Shown: in pieces, positions 26,737-35,160 of the stretch
Position numbering within the stretch: position 1 is the first letter of the stretch
How the letters are laid out: the number at the start of each line of letters is the position of its first letter
Assembly: GCF_900119185.1 (NCBI RefSeq)
Contig: NZ_FPJE01000026.1
Location: 1-64,000, forward strand
Source: Sinomicrobium oceani
GTDB lineage: Bacteria; Bacteroidota; Bacteroidia; Flavobacteriales; Flavobacteriaceae
Direction of reading: 5' to 3'
Length of the DNA stretch: 64,000 nucleotides
The notes under the pieces: model-generated
Told to the model about the DNA's origin: nothing
The model's input: only the letters and a program-made list of their open reading frames with translations
Database searches by the model: none
Made by a program: the position numbers and the translations under genes

Positions 26737-27948
26737 TTACCATCCCTTGGGGCTTGGCGAATTGTTTACTTCAAAATCGGTAGCGGAATTATTGGTATCC
26801 AGCAATACTTTACGTCCCCCGATCTCCTGTTTTACTTTTCTTCTCAGGGAAGTTCCCGTATAGCTTCCTCCCACCGTATTCATTCCGGCATCCAGATTGG
26901 TCGGTAACCGTTTCAGTTCGGGGGTTACCGAAGAGTTTGCAACCGCATCGAGGGCATCGACAACATACGCTTTCGGTACTCTTACAAATTCCCTGCTACT
27001 GGTAGAGCCGGGTTCTGTCAATCGTTCGAGTTCCCCGGGGTTATCATGACGGAAAATCACAAGTCCGCTTCCGAAAACACCCGGTAAATAATCGAATACC
27101 GTTGTAGAATAGCTGTAGATGATCTCTACATTAGGTACATCGGGTGAGTCGGTATCCGGTGTATTGGGGTTGGCATAGAAATAAACCTCAAAGTCTGCTA
27201 CATCAGGACCGAGGTTTACCGGAGAGTTTGCATTTCCGTTAGGGTCGTCTTTATGGTCTATACCGTCAATGGCAATGACAACAGAGGCGCCGGGTTCTAC
27301 GGGATAATCGGTTCCATTGCCCGGAATCTGCATGACATAAGCCAGAAAAGCATCTTCGTAACCTTCCGTGATAAACCCGTAAAATGATGTGGAAGAAGAG
27401 GATGCGGATTTTGTGGTTCCGAACAACAGGCCGTCTGCGTATTGTACATCCGTAGAGTTGTTATAAATCTCTATAAATCCGTCATAAAAATAGTAGGAGT
27501 CCGGAGCGCCGGAATAATAAAACTCTTTAATGACCCAGTCCCCTACCGCACTTCCTTCAAGCTGAATGGTCGTAGCCCCATCTGCCAGAATTTGCAGTTG
27601 AGAGAGCGTAGCATTCAGGAAGACTTCAGCCCCGATACCGGTAAGAACTTCTGCTTCGGTAGCCGACAAGGTCCTGGACACCGTAACGGAATAATTCCCC
27701 GGGGCGATTTCGGTAAAAGCTGCAACTCCGTCCTCATCGGTAGTCATGGAAGTCTCTATATTCGTCGAAAGATTTTTTAATACGACACTGGCATTTGCGA
27801 CAACACCTCCACCATAAGATTCCGGGTATTCTATATGAATATCATACCCGAATGTATCGGGACCTGATGACGAATCATCACTGCTGCATCCGGTAAGAAC
27901 CGCTACGGCAATACATACGGATAGTAAAAAGTGTATTTTGTTTTTCAT
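26737..27948 (-). CDS. DUF4876 surface lipoprotein
   Basis: This is a 403-residue lipoprotein (lipobox AVLTGC, Cys21, followed by SSDDSSSG, an acidic/Ser tail compatible with surface export). Residues about 35-130 form a carboxypeptidase-regulatory-like beta-sandwich (VVANASVVLKNLSTNIETSM, APGNYSVTVSRTL). The rest resembles a lamin-tail-like beta domain (IKEFYYSGAPD, GFIEIYNNST), both features of DUF4876. The conserved C-terminus includes RKVKQEIGGRKVLLDTNNSATDF. Function is unknown; by position it may be the ligand-capturing lipoprotein of the TonB receptor, analogous to SusD. It lies 19 bp after that receptor gene and 18 bp before the barrel gene. Confidence 0.78.
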   Translation of the reverse strand: MKNKIHFLLSVCIAVAVLTGCSSDDSSSGPDTFGYDIHIEYPESYGGGVVANASVVLKNLSTNIETSMTTDEDGVAAFTEIAPGNYSVTVSRTLSATEAEVLTGIGAEVFLNATLSQLQILADGATTIQLEGSAVGDWVIKEFYYSGAPDSYYFYDGFIEIYNNSTDVQYADGLLFGTTKSASSSSTSFYGFITEGYEDAFLAYVMQIPGNGTDYPVEPGASVVIAIDGIDHKDDPNGNANSPVNLGPDVADFEVYFYANPNTPDTDSPDVPNVEIIYSYSTTVFDYLPGVFGSGLVIFRHDNPGELERLTEPGSTSSREFVRVPKAYVVDALDAVANSSVTPELKRLPTNLDAGMNTVGGSYTGTSLRRKVKQEIGGRKVLLDTNNSATDFEVNNSPSPKGW

Positions 27949-27967
27949 GTGTAAAAGGATTAATTAT

Positions 27968-30724
27968 TTATAGTCTTATTGATAGTTCCGAACCAAAGAA
28001 AAAACTGATATTTCGTTTGTAATACACCGTAGGATACCTGGTACTGCTTTTAAGGGGGCGGTAATTGATAAAATTATTTGCAAAAAAGGAAAAGTTGAGT
28101 CCGTTCCGGAATTCCTTGGTCAGCTTGAGATTGAACAGCCATAACGGTTGCCACTTTTCCGTAATGTAAGTAGCCTCATTGATATTCAAATAGATGTCCG
28201 GGTCGTCATATTTATTGATTCCCTGACGTTCGGACTCACTAAAAAAGACGATCTCCGGGGTTTCCCCGCTTTCATTGTACGGTATATATCCCACGGGCAA
28301 AGACTGGTAGCCCGTATACCTGTTCTTATCCATCCAGATCGTCTGCGCGGAGAGCGTAACGATAAAACTGAGCTTGGGAATATGGTATATGCCCCGGATC
28401 GTCGTTACGAAACGCTCTTCTACCGAGCCTCTTCCCGGGGCAAAAACACCCACTCTCGTGGTTGCCCTTCCGGCAATATTTTGCTGCAATATATAGTAGT
28501 CGTTTGTTACGGACTTCGTAGACGTATATGCCCCTGTGATATTAAAAGAGGTATTGATAACATCCACCTTTCCGAAATCCGCATTCAGTTCCACGCCTTT
28601 ATTAACCCTTCGGATATTGTTGGAAGGAGCAAAATAGCTGACAAATCTTGTCATGGAGGACACTTCGTCACTGAGTACGGGCTGTTGCCCTTCGGGCTGA
28701 CTCTCTATGGCATATACAGGATATTGTGCAAATTTTACCGAATTTAGTGTCGTGGACATGTCATACCCGTTCCGGGTCTTTTCGTAATACCCAGTAACGG
28801 AAAGGATCTTTTCACCGTTTTCCCCCCAGTTATAATCCATACCCGCTTCGTACTTGGCTGTTTTGGAAAGTTTGAGGTCGTGGTTTCCCGAATCGAAGAC
28901 CCTGGTCGTTATCAGCGCCATCCGCTCTTCGGGGCGTTGTGCATAATGGTTGAGACTGTAAAAATCGAAATATGCATTTTCAGGGTATAAATACAACAGG
29001 GTAGGTGACTTGGCCGTGACTCCGTAGCCCGATCTCAGCGTCAGGTTGAACGGTGTTTTAACAGACGCATACAACCTGGGAGATAGCGCTTTAAGATCAT
29101 AACTTTTGTCAAAGGGCTGCATCAGGTCATAACGCAACCCCGCCTGGAGACTTATGGCAGTTTTTCCTATGAAGCCGCTGAACTGATCCTGCACATACAA
29201 ACCGAATTGGTGCAGGGCGGGTATGTCATTGTATCTGCGCGTGCGGTAAGCGTGAGCAGAAGTGTTTCTGGGTGGACGATTGAAGGTTTTACCCTCACCG
29301 AGATTTACATCCATTTTCCATGCTGCCCCGGCGAGGATATTATGGGTATAATCGCCGGTATACCAATTGAAATGATCGGATATCCTGAAATTTGCGGACA
29401 AGGGTTTCCCGTTTACCCGCATTTTGCTCAGGTATGATGACGGCAGGTAAGGAACTTCATGGGTACTGTTGGTCAACGCATAGGATTCGGCAGTGATATC
29501 GGCCGTATAATATTGCTGCTGATATCCTTTCTGATCTCCGTAATTCAGGGAAGCAGTATACTTGATTTGTTGGGAGAACTTACGGTCGAGAGTAATATTA
29601 CCATTCGAAGAAAAACGGATAAAATGTTCTCTGGATACTGTCTTGACCGAATCTACCACAAAATCCGGGTCCATATCATAAGAATCTTTACCATAGGTAT
29701 AGGCTAAGGTCGTATTGGTTCTCCAGTTCTTCTCCTTTCCGAAATGACGGGTGTATTGTGCCGTACCCGAAACCCGTGTATAATTCTGGTATTTGTTGGT
29801 TTCGCTATCGTTGTTTTTGGTATAATCCAGATCTACATACAAGGAGCTGCCGTCATTATCCGTATTGAACCCTTTACCCGCCCAGAACTGTGTTAGCGTG
29901 GGATTGAACCGGGCTTTTAACGTAAGCGGCTCTTTCCGTGCCTTTGTCTGGACAAGAATAGCCCCGGCATTGAGATCGCCGTATTCTACAGACGGAATAC
30001 CTCGTATCACCTCTACACGCTCCACATTATCGGCAGAAATCGTACGCAGATCCACTCCGCCACCACTTGATGTGGAAAAAGCAGCTCCACTGCCTGCCCT
30101 TGTGGTGTTTATAGCCTGCAGATTGGCGTTGTTGGAAATGGTAGCCCCGTTAATTATAACGGCAGTTCCCAGCGACCCGAGGTTATCCGCTTTATACTGC
30201 CTGATATTGGCCTGGTTTGTATTGGTAAAAGTAGGATTCTCTATCAGGTTTCCCGGAACCAATTGCAAAACTTCCCGGAGATTGGTCGCTTGTAAATGCT
30301 CTATCGCCTTGCGGTTAATCATCGTAGCAGATGACGGTGTTTTCAGGTCCCTTTTTCCGATGACCACCACTTCATCCAGATCGAGACTATTAGGACGTAT
30401 GGACAATAGTAATGTACCGTCGGGAATATCAAAAGTCTCTTCGCCCGTAATATAATCCCCGTGTTCCAGGATCAGCGTGAGCGGCCTGACAGGTATATTT
30501 TTAAAAGTGAATTGCCCTTCGGCATTGCTGTAACTCTCTATGCCCAGCTCTCTTATTGTTATCCGGACATCCCCTACGGGAGCCCCGGTATACGCATTGA
30601 TCACCAGGCCGCGGACCACCGGAAGAAACTCCTGATCGCCCCGGGTGGTGACCGGAGCTTGCTGCGCCCATATACAACTCCCCATTACGATGTAAACAAG
30701 CGGAAAGAAGATATAAAATTTCAT
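27968..30724 (-). CDS. TonB-dependent receptor of the DUF4876/DUF6850 locus
   Basis: This 918-residue outer-membrane receptor has a signal peptide (to about 20), a carboxypeptidase-D-like domain at about 38-115 (GLVINAYTGAPVGDVRITI), TonB-box-like LDEVVVIGKRDL, a plug with LQLVPGN and VERVEVIRGIPSVEYGDLNAGAILVQTK, and a barrel to the end (FFFGSELSIRL). It is a classical receptor and not a SusC: it lacks the SusC plug motifs and is accompanied by DUF4876 instead of SusD. It leads a probable four-gene operon (receptor, DUF4876, DUF6850-like, gingipain-like). A well-formed promoter lies 26-56 bp upstream. The substrate is unknown. Peptides or protein-bound cofactors are possible given the protease in the operon. 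Confidence 0.88.
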   Translation of the reverse strand: MKFYIFFPLVYIVMGSCIWAQQAPVTTRGDQEFLPVVRGLVINAYTGAPVGDVRITIRELGIESYSNAEGQFTFKNIPVRPLTLILEHGDYITGEETFDIPDGTLLLSIRPNSLDLDEVVVIGKRDLKTPSSATMINRKAIEHLQATNLREVLQLVPGNLIENPTFTNTNQANIRQYKADNLGSLGTAVIINGATISNNANLQAINTTRAGSGAAFSTSSGGGVDLRTISADNVERVEVIRGIPSVEYGDLNAGAILVQTKARKEPLTLKARFNPTLTQFWAGKGFNTDNDGSSLYVDLDYTKNNDSETNKYQNYTRVSGTAQYTRHFGKEKNWRTNTTLAYTYGKDSYDMDPDFVVDSVKTVSREHFIRFSSNGNITLDRKFSQQIKYTASLNYGDQKGYQQQYYTADITAESYALTNSTHEVPYLPSSYLSKMRVNGKPLSANFRISDHFNWYTGDYTHNILAGAAWKMDVNLGEGKTFNRPPRNTSAHAYRTRRYNDIPALHQFGLYVQDQFSGFIGKTAISLQAGLRYDLMQPFDKSYDLKALSPRLYASVKTPFNLTLRSGYGVTAKSPTLLYLYPENAYFDFYSLNHYAQRPEERMALITTRVFDSGNHDLKLSKTAKYEAGMDYNWGENGEKILSVTGYYEKTRNGYDMSTTLNSVKFAQYPVYAIESQPEGQQPVLSDEVSSMTRFVSYFAPSNNIRRVNKGVELNADFGKVDVINTSFNITGAYTSTKSVTNDYYILQQNIAGRATTRVGVFAPGRGSVEERFVTTIRGIYHIPKLSFIVTLSAQTIWMDKNRYTGYQSLPVGYIPYNESGETPEIVFFSESERQGINKYDDPDIYLNINEATYITEKWQPLWLFNLKLTKEFRNGLNFSFFANNFINYRPLKSSTRYPTVYYKRNISFFFGSELSIRL

Positions 30725-30749
30725 GTATTTCCTACCTTATGAATTGCAG

Positions 30750-30780
30750 CAAATGTACATTTTATTTGAATTGAGTCCAA
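30750..30780 (-). promoter_or_regulatory. Promoter of the TonB receptor/DUF4876 operon
   Basis: On the minus strand TTG (30778-30780), a 20-bp spacer and TACATTTG (30750-30757) match the Bacteroidota consensus fully. The -7 box is 25 bp from the start codon. Confidence 0.6.
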
Positions 30781-30978
30781 ATAAAAATAATTGTAAGAAA
30801 TTGATTATTAGCATGTAATAATGTACGATGTAAGATCATAAGAAAAGTTGCAGCAAACTGAAGTTTGCTCCTGATAATCCCTTCCGGTAGAAACTTCGTA
30901 TTTCATTGGCATGTAAAATATTGAAGAATATTCCATGGCTCATCGTTGGAAAACGATACTATTCGGTTATTGTAATAC

Positions 30979-31013
30979 AAAAACAGGTAAGCTGGTGATG
31001 CTTACCTGTTTTT
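30979..31013 (-). terminator. Terminator after the phytase operon
   Basis: AAAAACAGGTAAGC pairs with GCTTACCTGTTTTT, a 14-bp perfect stem with a 7-nt loop. T runs are present on both strands. It lies 33 bp past the phytase stop. Confidence 0.8.
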
Positions 31014-31046
31014 ATATGATAAAATATTCCAGGAAGTAATACCGCT

Positions 31047-32069
31047 CTACAATCCGAGAGCATTCACATCGTGGTAAAAGAAGTCCCGGGCATCGTTCAT
31101 GGAAACGAACAGGCCGTTCGGAAACCGGGGGCCGAGGGGCTCCAGGGTAATTTCACATCCGTCTGTGCTGGTGGTACCCAGGTTAAGGGCTTTTACAAAG
31201 GTATTATCATCCCTTCGGAAAAGATTGAAGGTGTGTGCCCCCTGGTTCGAGACAATAAGATATCCCTCTCCGCCGGGATAAGCAGCTATGGCAATCCCTT
31301 CGTTATCATCTGTAAAATGTTCTCCGCCGAAAAGAGCGAGTTCTTCATTACCTTTTTCAGGATCAGCATAATATTTCCGTATTCCTTCCTGTTCATCACC
31401 ATAGTAAATGTACCCAAGGGCATCATCGACGGCTATGGCTTCGATCTCCTTTTTACCGCTGAACTTTCCGAACTTCCGTACCAGTCTGGCTTCTACTCCG
31501 GAGGTACTTCCTACAAGTTCGTACTGATACAGATAGTTTTCCGGGGGGCCGCTTTTTCTTCCTACGATAACATATACTTTGCCCGTTTGGGGATTTTTGT
31601 ACATGGAAATTCCCATCGGCTGCTTAAATTCGGGGTTCGTGCCTTCGGCGTCTTCAAAGACCTGGAATCCGCCCCCGTCGAGGGGTTTCATATCGGGTAC
31701 GGAAAATACACGGATCTGGTTGCGCCCCCTTTCGGTAAAGGCCAGGATATCGGTATAGGTCGAATCGTTGATCTTCAGATCGTACTCCACATCGGCATTA
31801 TTACAGCGTATAAGACCGGTAATACTTTGTTCCGGGAGAATTTTTCCGTCCAGATCAAAGGCATAGACCCCACTGTCCGGCTGGTCCTGTTGTCCTTTAT
31901 CCGTTCCGAAGACAATACTTTGCTCCGGGTTTTTGCGGTTTATCCAAATAGCAGGGTCATCGGTGTCGTTAGGAGTTTTTTCAGTAATTACTACAGGTTT
32001 TATTTCCGGTAGTTGTTCTTTACAGGCCACCATCATCAAAATACTTCCCAATACTGCTAATTTCTTCAT
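31047..32069 (-). CDS. Beta-propeller phytase lipoprotein
   Basis: This 340-residue lipoprotein (lipobox MMVAC, Cys16) belongs to the beta-propeller (3-phytase) family, which releases phosphate from phytate with Ca2+. Family motifs include TPNDTDDPAIWIN, GTDKGQQDQPDSGVYAFDLDG, NNADVEYD, ERGRNQIRVF, KKEIEAIAVDDALGYIYYGDEQEGIRKY and DNEGIAIAAY. The acidic clusters are the expected Ca2+ ligands. Length is as in Bacillus-type BPPs. It lies 31 bp after the TonB receptor gene (32101-34950), so both are co-transcribed, with a terminator behind. As a lipoprotein it may face the periplasm, hydrolysing phytate after import, or the cell surface. Confidence 0.92.
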   Translation of the reverse strand: MKKLAVLGSILMMVACKEQLPEIKPVVITEKTPNDTDDPAIWINRKNPEQSIVFGTDKGQQDQPDSGVYAFDLDGKILPEQSITGLIRCNNADVEYDLKINDSTYTDILAFTERGRNQIRVFSVPDMKPLDGGGFQVFEDAEGTNPEFKQPMGISMYKNPQTGKVYVIVGRKSGPPENYLYQYELVGSTSGVEARLVRKFGKFSGKKEIEAIAVDDALGYIYYGDEQEGIRKYYADPEKGNEELALFGGEHFTDDNEGIAIAAYPGGEGYLIVSNQGAHTFNLFRRDDNTFVKALNLGTTSTDGCEITLEPLGPRFPNGLFVSMNDARDFFYHDVNALGL

Positions 32070-32100
32070 AATTATATCTGTTTTTACTTTATGTTATCTG

Positions 32101-34950
32101 TCAGAACAAGTCGTATTTCACTCCGAAGGTGATCCTTCTGCCGTAATATTCCATCTGCATGGTTCGGTTTTTTACACCTTGATAAAACCGTAGAGGCTGG
32201 TTGGTAATATTATTGACATCGGCATAAATACGCAGGTTTTTATTTACGGTAAACGAAGCGTTAAAATCAAGGAAAAACTGCTGGTCGTAATACCGGTCTT
32301 CAAAGCTGTCGCTTCCGAGTTCATTGAGGTATGCCCCCGAATAATTTGCGGAGATACGGGCTCCTATCTTTTTGCCGGAATACGACAAGGAGCCGTTGAA
32401 CATATGGGGAGCAGACCCGGGCAGATCCAGGTTTCCGCGTTCGTCCCCGTCTTCATTGGTAACTCCTTTGGCATTAGCCTTCAGGTACGTATAATTTACA
32501 TACACGCCCAGATTCCTGGCAAAACCCGGCAGAAAATCGAGTTGTCGCTGAAAAGAGGCTTCCAAGCCGAAAATGTGGGCTTTGTCCCCGTTGAAAGGCT
32601 GAAAGCGCTTATACCCGGTCGTTTCATCTTCGGTGACGAAGGTATAGATAAAGTCTTTCAGGTCCTTGTAAAACACTCCTCCCGAGATTATCCCTACGGA
32701 GCGAAAATAATGTTCTGCCATAAGGTCGAAGTTCATCGAGGTGGTTGGATTGAGATCGGGATTTCCCGTAAATATTTCCCGGTCTTCCCTTACGATCCGT
32801 TCATAGGGGGCCAGATCTATATAATTGGGACGGGCCAGCGTATTGGTCCATGCCAGCCTCAGCACCGTATTATCATCGAGGTCATACTTAAAGTGCAACC
32901 CGGGCAGAACATTGGTATATTGGTGTTTATCCTCAAGGATATTACTTCCTGCAAAATCACCTTCTTCGTCGAGGATCACTTCGTTCCCTTCACTTTCCAC
33001 CCATGTGCTTTCCACCCGGATCCCGGCCAGCAGGCTCAGCCTGTTCGTTAACTTCTGGTTGGACATGACATAGCCCGCAACGACATTTTCCTTTACCTTA
33101 AAGTTTTCTCCCAGATAATCTCCGGGCATATCTTCCTGTTCAAACCGGCTCTCGTCCGAAAACCGGAGCGTCCCCAGGTAGCTTGCGGCAGTGAATGCCC
33201 CCGGGACATATTGTTTACCCGCGAGATAATTATCATCGTTGTAGTAAATCAGATCTGTATCTGCCATAGTTTCCAGGTCATACAGCGGCGAATATTCCGC
33301 CAGGTGTATATTGTTCGATTTGTTCTTAAAGCGTCCCCGGGCACCGAATTTTACGATACTGTTTCCGTATCCGAAAAAATCAGCGGGGATTTCTACATGG
33401 ACAAAGGCATTTATATCTTCTTCCCCGGCCTTCGATGTCTTTTCTTCGAAAGTATCAAATTCATAATCGGAAGGGGAAAGTACCGAAATGGCACGATGTA
33501 TGGGCTTGCGTGTATTCAGCCCGTTGTCCACCGCATAAGGCTCACTGACAAAGGCATATCCTCTTTCCTGTGGTTTTCTCTCCCTGGCTTCGGAATACGC
33601 TGTCATCCAGTCGAGCTTTACGATACCCATCAGGTGGTTACCGCCCAGGGTATAATTCTGCATGCGTTGTTCTTCCAGCCGGCGGCTTTTTCCTCTTCGC
33701 GAATCTACTCCCCCTTTGAGCGATTTCTCTCCCTCTACGGGAAACCGGATCAGGTTATCGTCAGCGTCCACAGTAAAATCGCCCGGGACAATATCTTCTC
33801 CGTCAAGGATCTCGGTAGCCGTGGTATACCGGTTTTCACGATCATCCCTCCAGTTGTACATGGATTTGAAATATACCGTATTGTCAATGTCAAAATTATA
33901 TTCGAAATTGGCCGATACGCTACGGCGTACACGCTGTACAAGATATTTACGGATCTCTACTTTGGAAGCGTACGGATTGACATCTACCGATTGCAGGTTG
34001 TCCTGGTCACCGTTATTGTATTTGAACGAATCACTCCATTCGGCTTCGACATTGTCGCTTCCGAAATCATTATCATTCAAGGAGGCCGATAGCATCCAGC
34101 CGAATTTCTTATTCCGGCTTCGATCGCCCAGGAGGAATGATCCGTTGAGGATACGCTTACCGGTTATGGTATTGACCCCCGATCCGGCCGTAGCGGATAG
34201 CCTGAAACTTCCCGGAGCTGAACGCGTAACGAGATTTACCGATCCTCCGAGGGCATCGGCATCCATATCGGGAGTTACGGCTTTACTCACTTCAACAGTC
34301 TGTATCATATCGGAAGGGATCAGATCCATCTGCACATTACGGTTTGTCCCTTCTGCCGAAGGGATACGGCTTCCGTTAAGCGTTACGGAGTTCAGCTGCG
34401 GCGCAAGACCCCGGACTACGATATTACGGGCTTCTCCCTGATCGACCTGCATGGTAATCCCCGGCACACGCTTTACGGCGTCCCCGATGTTGGCATCCGG
34501 AAATTTACCCATTTGATCCGCAGATATGATATTGGTAATATTCTGCCTGTTTTTCTGGGTATTCAGCGCCTTGGCCTGACTTCCGAAACCATAACCGGTA
34601 AGTACCACCTCGTCCAGCTCGGTATTTTGTTCGGTAAGGGATATTTCGAGACTTACCGTTTTTCCGGCAATGACATTTATTTCCCGGCTTATTGTTAGGT
34701 ATCCCAGGTATTGCACGGAGAGCGTATGTGCTCCTTCGGAAACATCAACAAAGACAAATTCACCGTCCAGATCGGTTACGGTGCCTTTGTTCATATCTTC
34801 GATCAATACGGTAGCACCGGGCACGTATAACCCGGTATCATCGGTTATGACTCCCTTTATATTTCCCGATTCCTGGGCGTGTGTGCACAGGGGTAAAAGG
34901 ATAACCAGCAGTGTTACAAAAAGTAGTTTCAGGTAATTTTCCGGCCTCAT
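32101..34950 (-). CDS. TonB-dependent receptor, probable phytate transporter
   Basis: This 949-residue receptor has a signal peptide, a carboxypeptidase-D-like domain (about 28-110, GNIKGVITDDTGLYVPGATV), TonB box LDEVVLTGYG, and a plug with the TIGR01782-type signature (IISADQMGKFPDANIGDAVKRVPGI, RNIVVRGLAPQLNSVTLNG, VTPDMDADALGGSVNLVTR). The barrel ends GRRITFGVKYDLF. It heads the operon with the phytase 31 bp downstream, so phytate or its lower phosphates are the probable ligand; this is inference from context. Upstream there is a TAnnTTTG box (34974-34981) and a perfect 19-bp palindrome (34995-35013), suggesting specific control, perhaps by phosphate status. Confidence 0.88.
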   Translation of the reverse strand: MRPENYLKLLFVTLLVILLPLCTHAQESGNIKGVITDDTGLYVPGATVLIEDMNKGTVTDLDGEFVFVDVSEGAHTLSVQYLGYLTISREINVIAGKTVSLEISLTEQNTELDEVVLTGYGFGSQAKALNTQKNRQNITNIISADQMGKFPDANIGDAVKRVPGITMQVDQGEARNIVVRGLAPQLNSVTLNGSRIPSAEGTNRNVQMDLIPSDMIQTVEVSKAVTPDMDADALGGSVNLVTRSAPGSFRLSATAGSGVNTITGKRILNGSFLLGDRSRNKKFGWMLSASLNDNDFGSDNVEAEWSDSFKYNNGDQDNLQSVDVNPYASKVEIRKYLVQRVRRSVSANFEYNFDIDNTVYFKSMYNWRDDRENRYTTATEILDGEDIVPGDFTVDADDNLIRFPVEGEKSLKGGVDSRRGKSRRLEEQRMQNYTLGGNHLMGIVKLDWMTAYSEARERKPQERGYAFVSEPYAVDNGLNTRKPIHRAISVLSPSDYEFDTFEEKTSKAGEEDINAFVHVEIPADFFGYGNSIVKFGARGRFKNKSNNIHLAEYSPLYDLETMADTDLIYYNDDNYLAGKQYVPGAFTAASYLGTLRFSDESRFEQEDMPGDYLGENFKVKENVVAGYVMSNQKLTNRLSLLAGIRVESTWVESEGNEVILDEEGDFAGSNILEDKHQYTNVLPGLHFKYDLDDNTVLRLAWTNTLARPNYIDLAPYERIVREDREIFTGNPDLNPTTSMNFDLMAEHYFRSVGIISGGVFYKDLKDFIYTFVTEDETTGYKRFQPFNGDKAHIFGLEASFQRQLDFLPGFARNLGVYVNYTYLKANAKGVTNEDGDERGNLDLPGSAPHMFNGSLSYSGKKIGARISANYSGAYLNELGSDSFEDRYYDQQFFLDFNASFTVNKNLRIYADVNNITNQPLRFYQGVKNRTMQMEYYGRRITFGVKYDLF

Positions 34951-34973
34951 TTTTTTTGGTTTTGATTACGATC

Positions 34974-34981
34974 CAAAAGTA
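34974..34981 (-). promoter_or_regulatory. -7 box of the phytate operon
   Basis: On the minus strand this reads TACTTTTG, an exact TAnnTTTG match 23 bp before the start codon. The -33 region is occupied by the palindrome at 34995-35013, and no TTG lies at the ideal distance, as expected for an activated promoter. Confidence 0.45.
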
Positions 34982-34994
34982 TGTATACCAACAT

Positions 34995-35013
34995 CTTGAA
35001 TTTAAAATTCAAG
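34995..35013. promoter_or_regulatory. Perfect 19-bp palindrome, likely operator
   Basis: CTTGAATTTAAAATTCAAG has two perfect 9-bp half-sites around one central A. It lies 13 bp upstream of the -7 box of the phytate operon, the position of an activator or repressor site. Confidence 0.55.
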
Positions 35014-35160
35014 AGCAACAAATAGTAAACAACGGGGTGTTTCGGAAGAAACTTAAAAGCAACATTCACTTTTTATTTACATGCGGATAACCTTTACTGA
35101 AGAAAGCGCTTTTTTGCAGCCAATGATCACGGTATAACGGTCACAACAATCCGCAAAAGT

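Larger units (their letters stand above)
30725..31046. other. Intergenic region with promoter and terminator
   Basis: This 322-bp gap holds the promoter of the TonB receptor operon (30750-30780) and the terminator of the phytase operon (30979-31013). I see no reading frame worth calling. Confidence 0.5.

Noticed and set aside
26737-30724. Fur-type iron control of the TonB receptor operon
   Set aside because: CAAAT/ATTTG elements lie in the promoter, but I see no match to the Fur consensus.
31071-32012. 313-codon plus frame opposite the phytase gene
   Set aside because: Antisense shadow of a full-length phytase with all family motifs.
33211-34092. 293-codon plus frame opposite the phytate receptor
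   Set aside because: Antisense shadow; no start context or domain.
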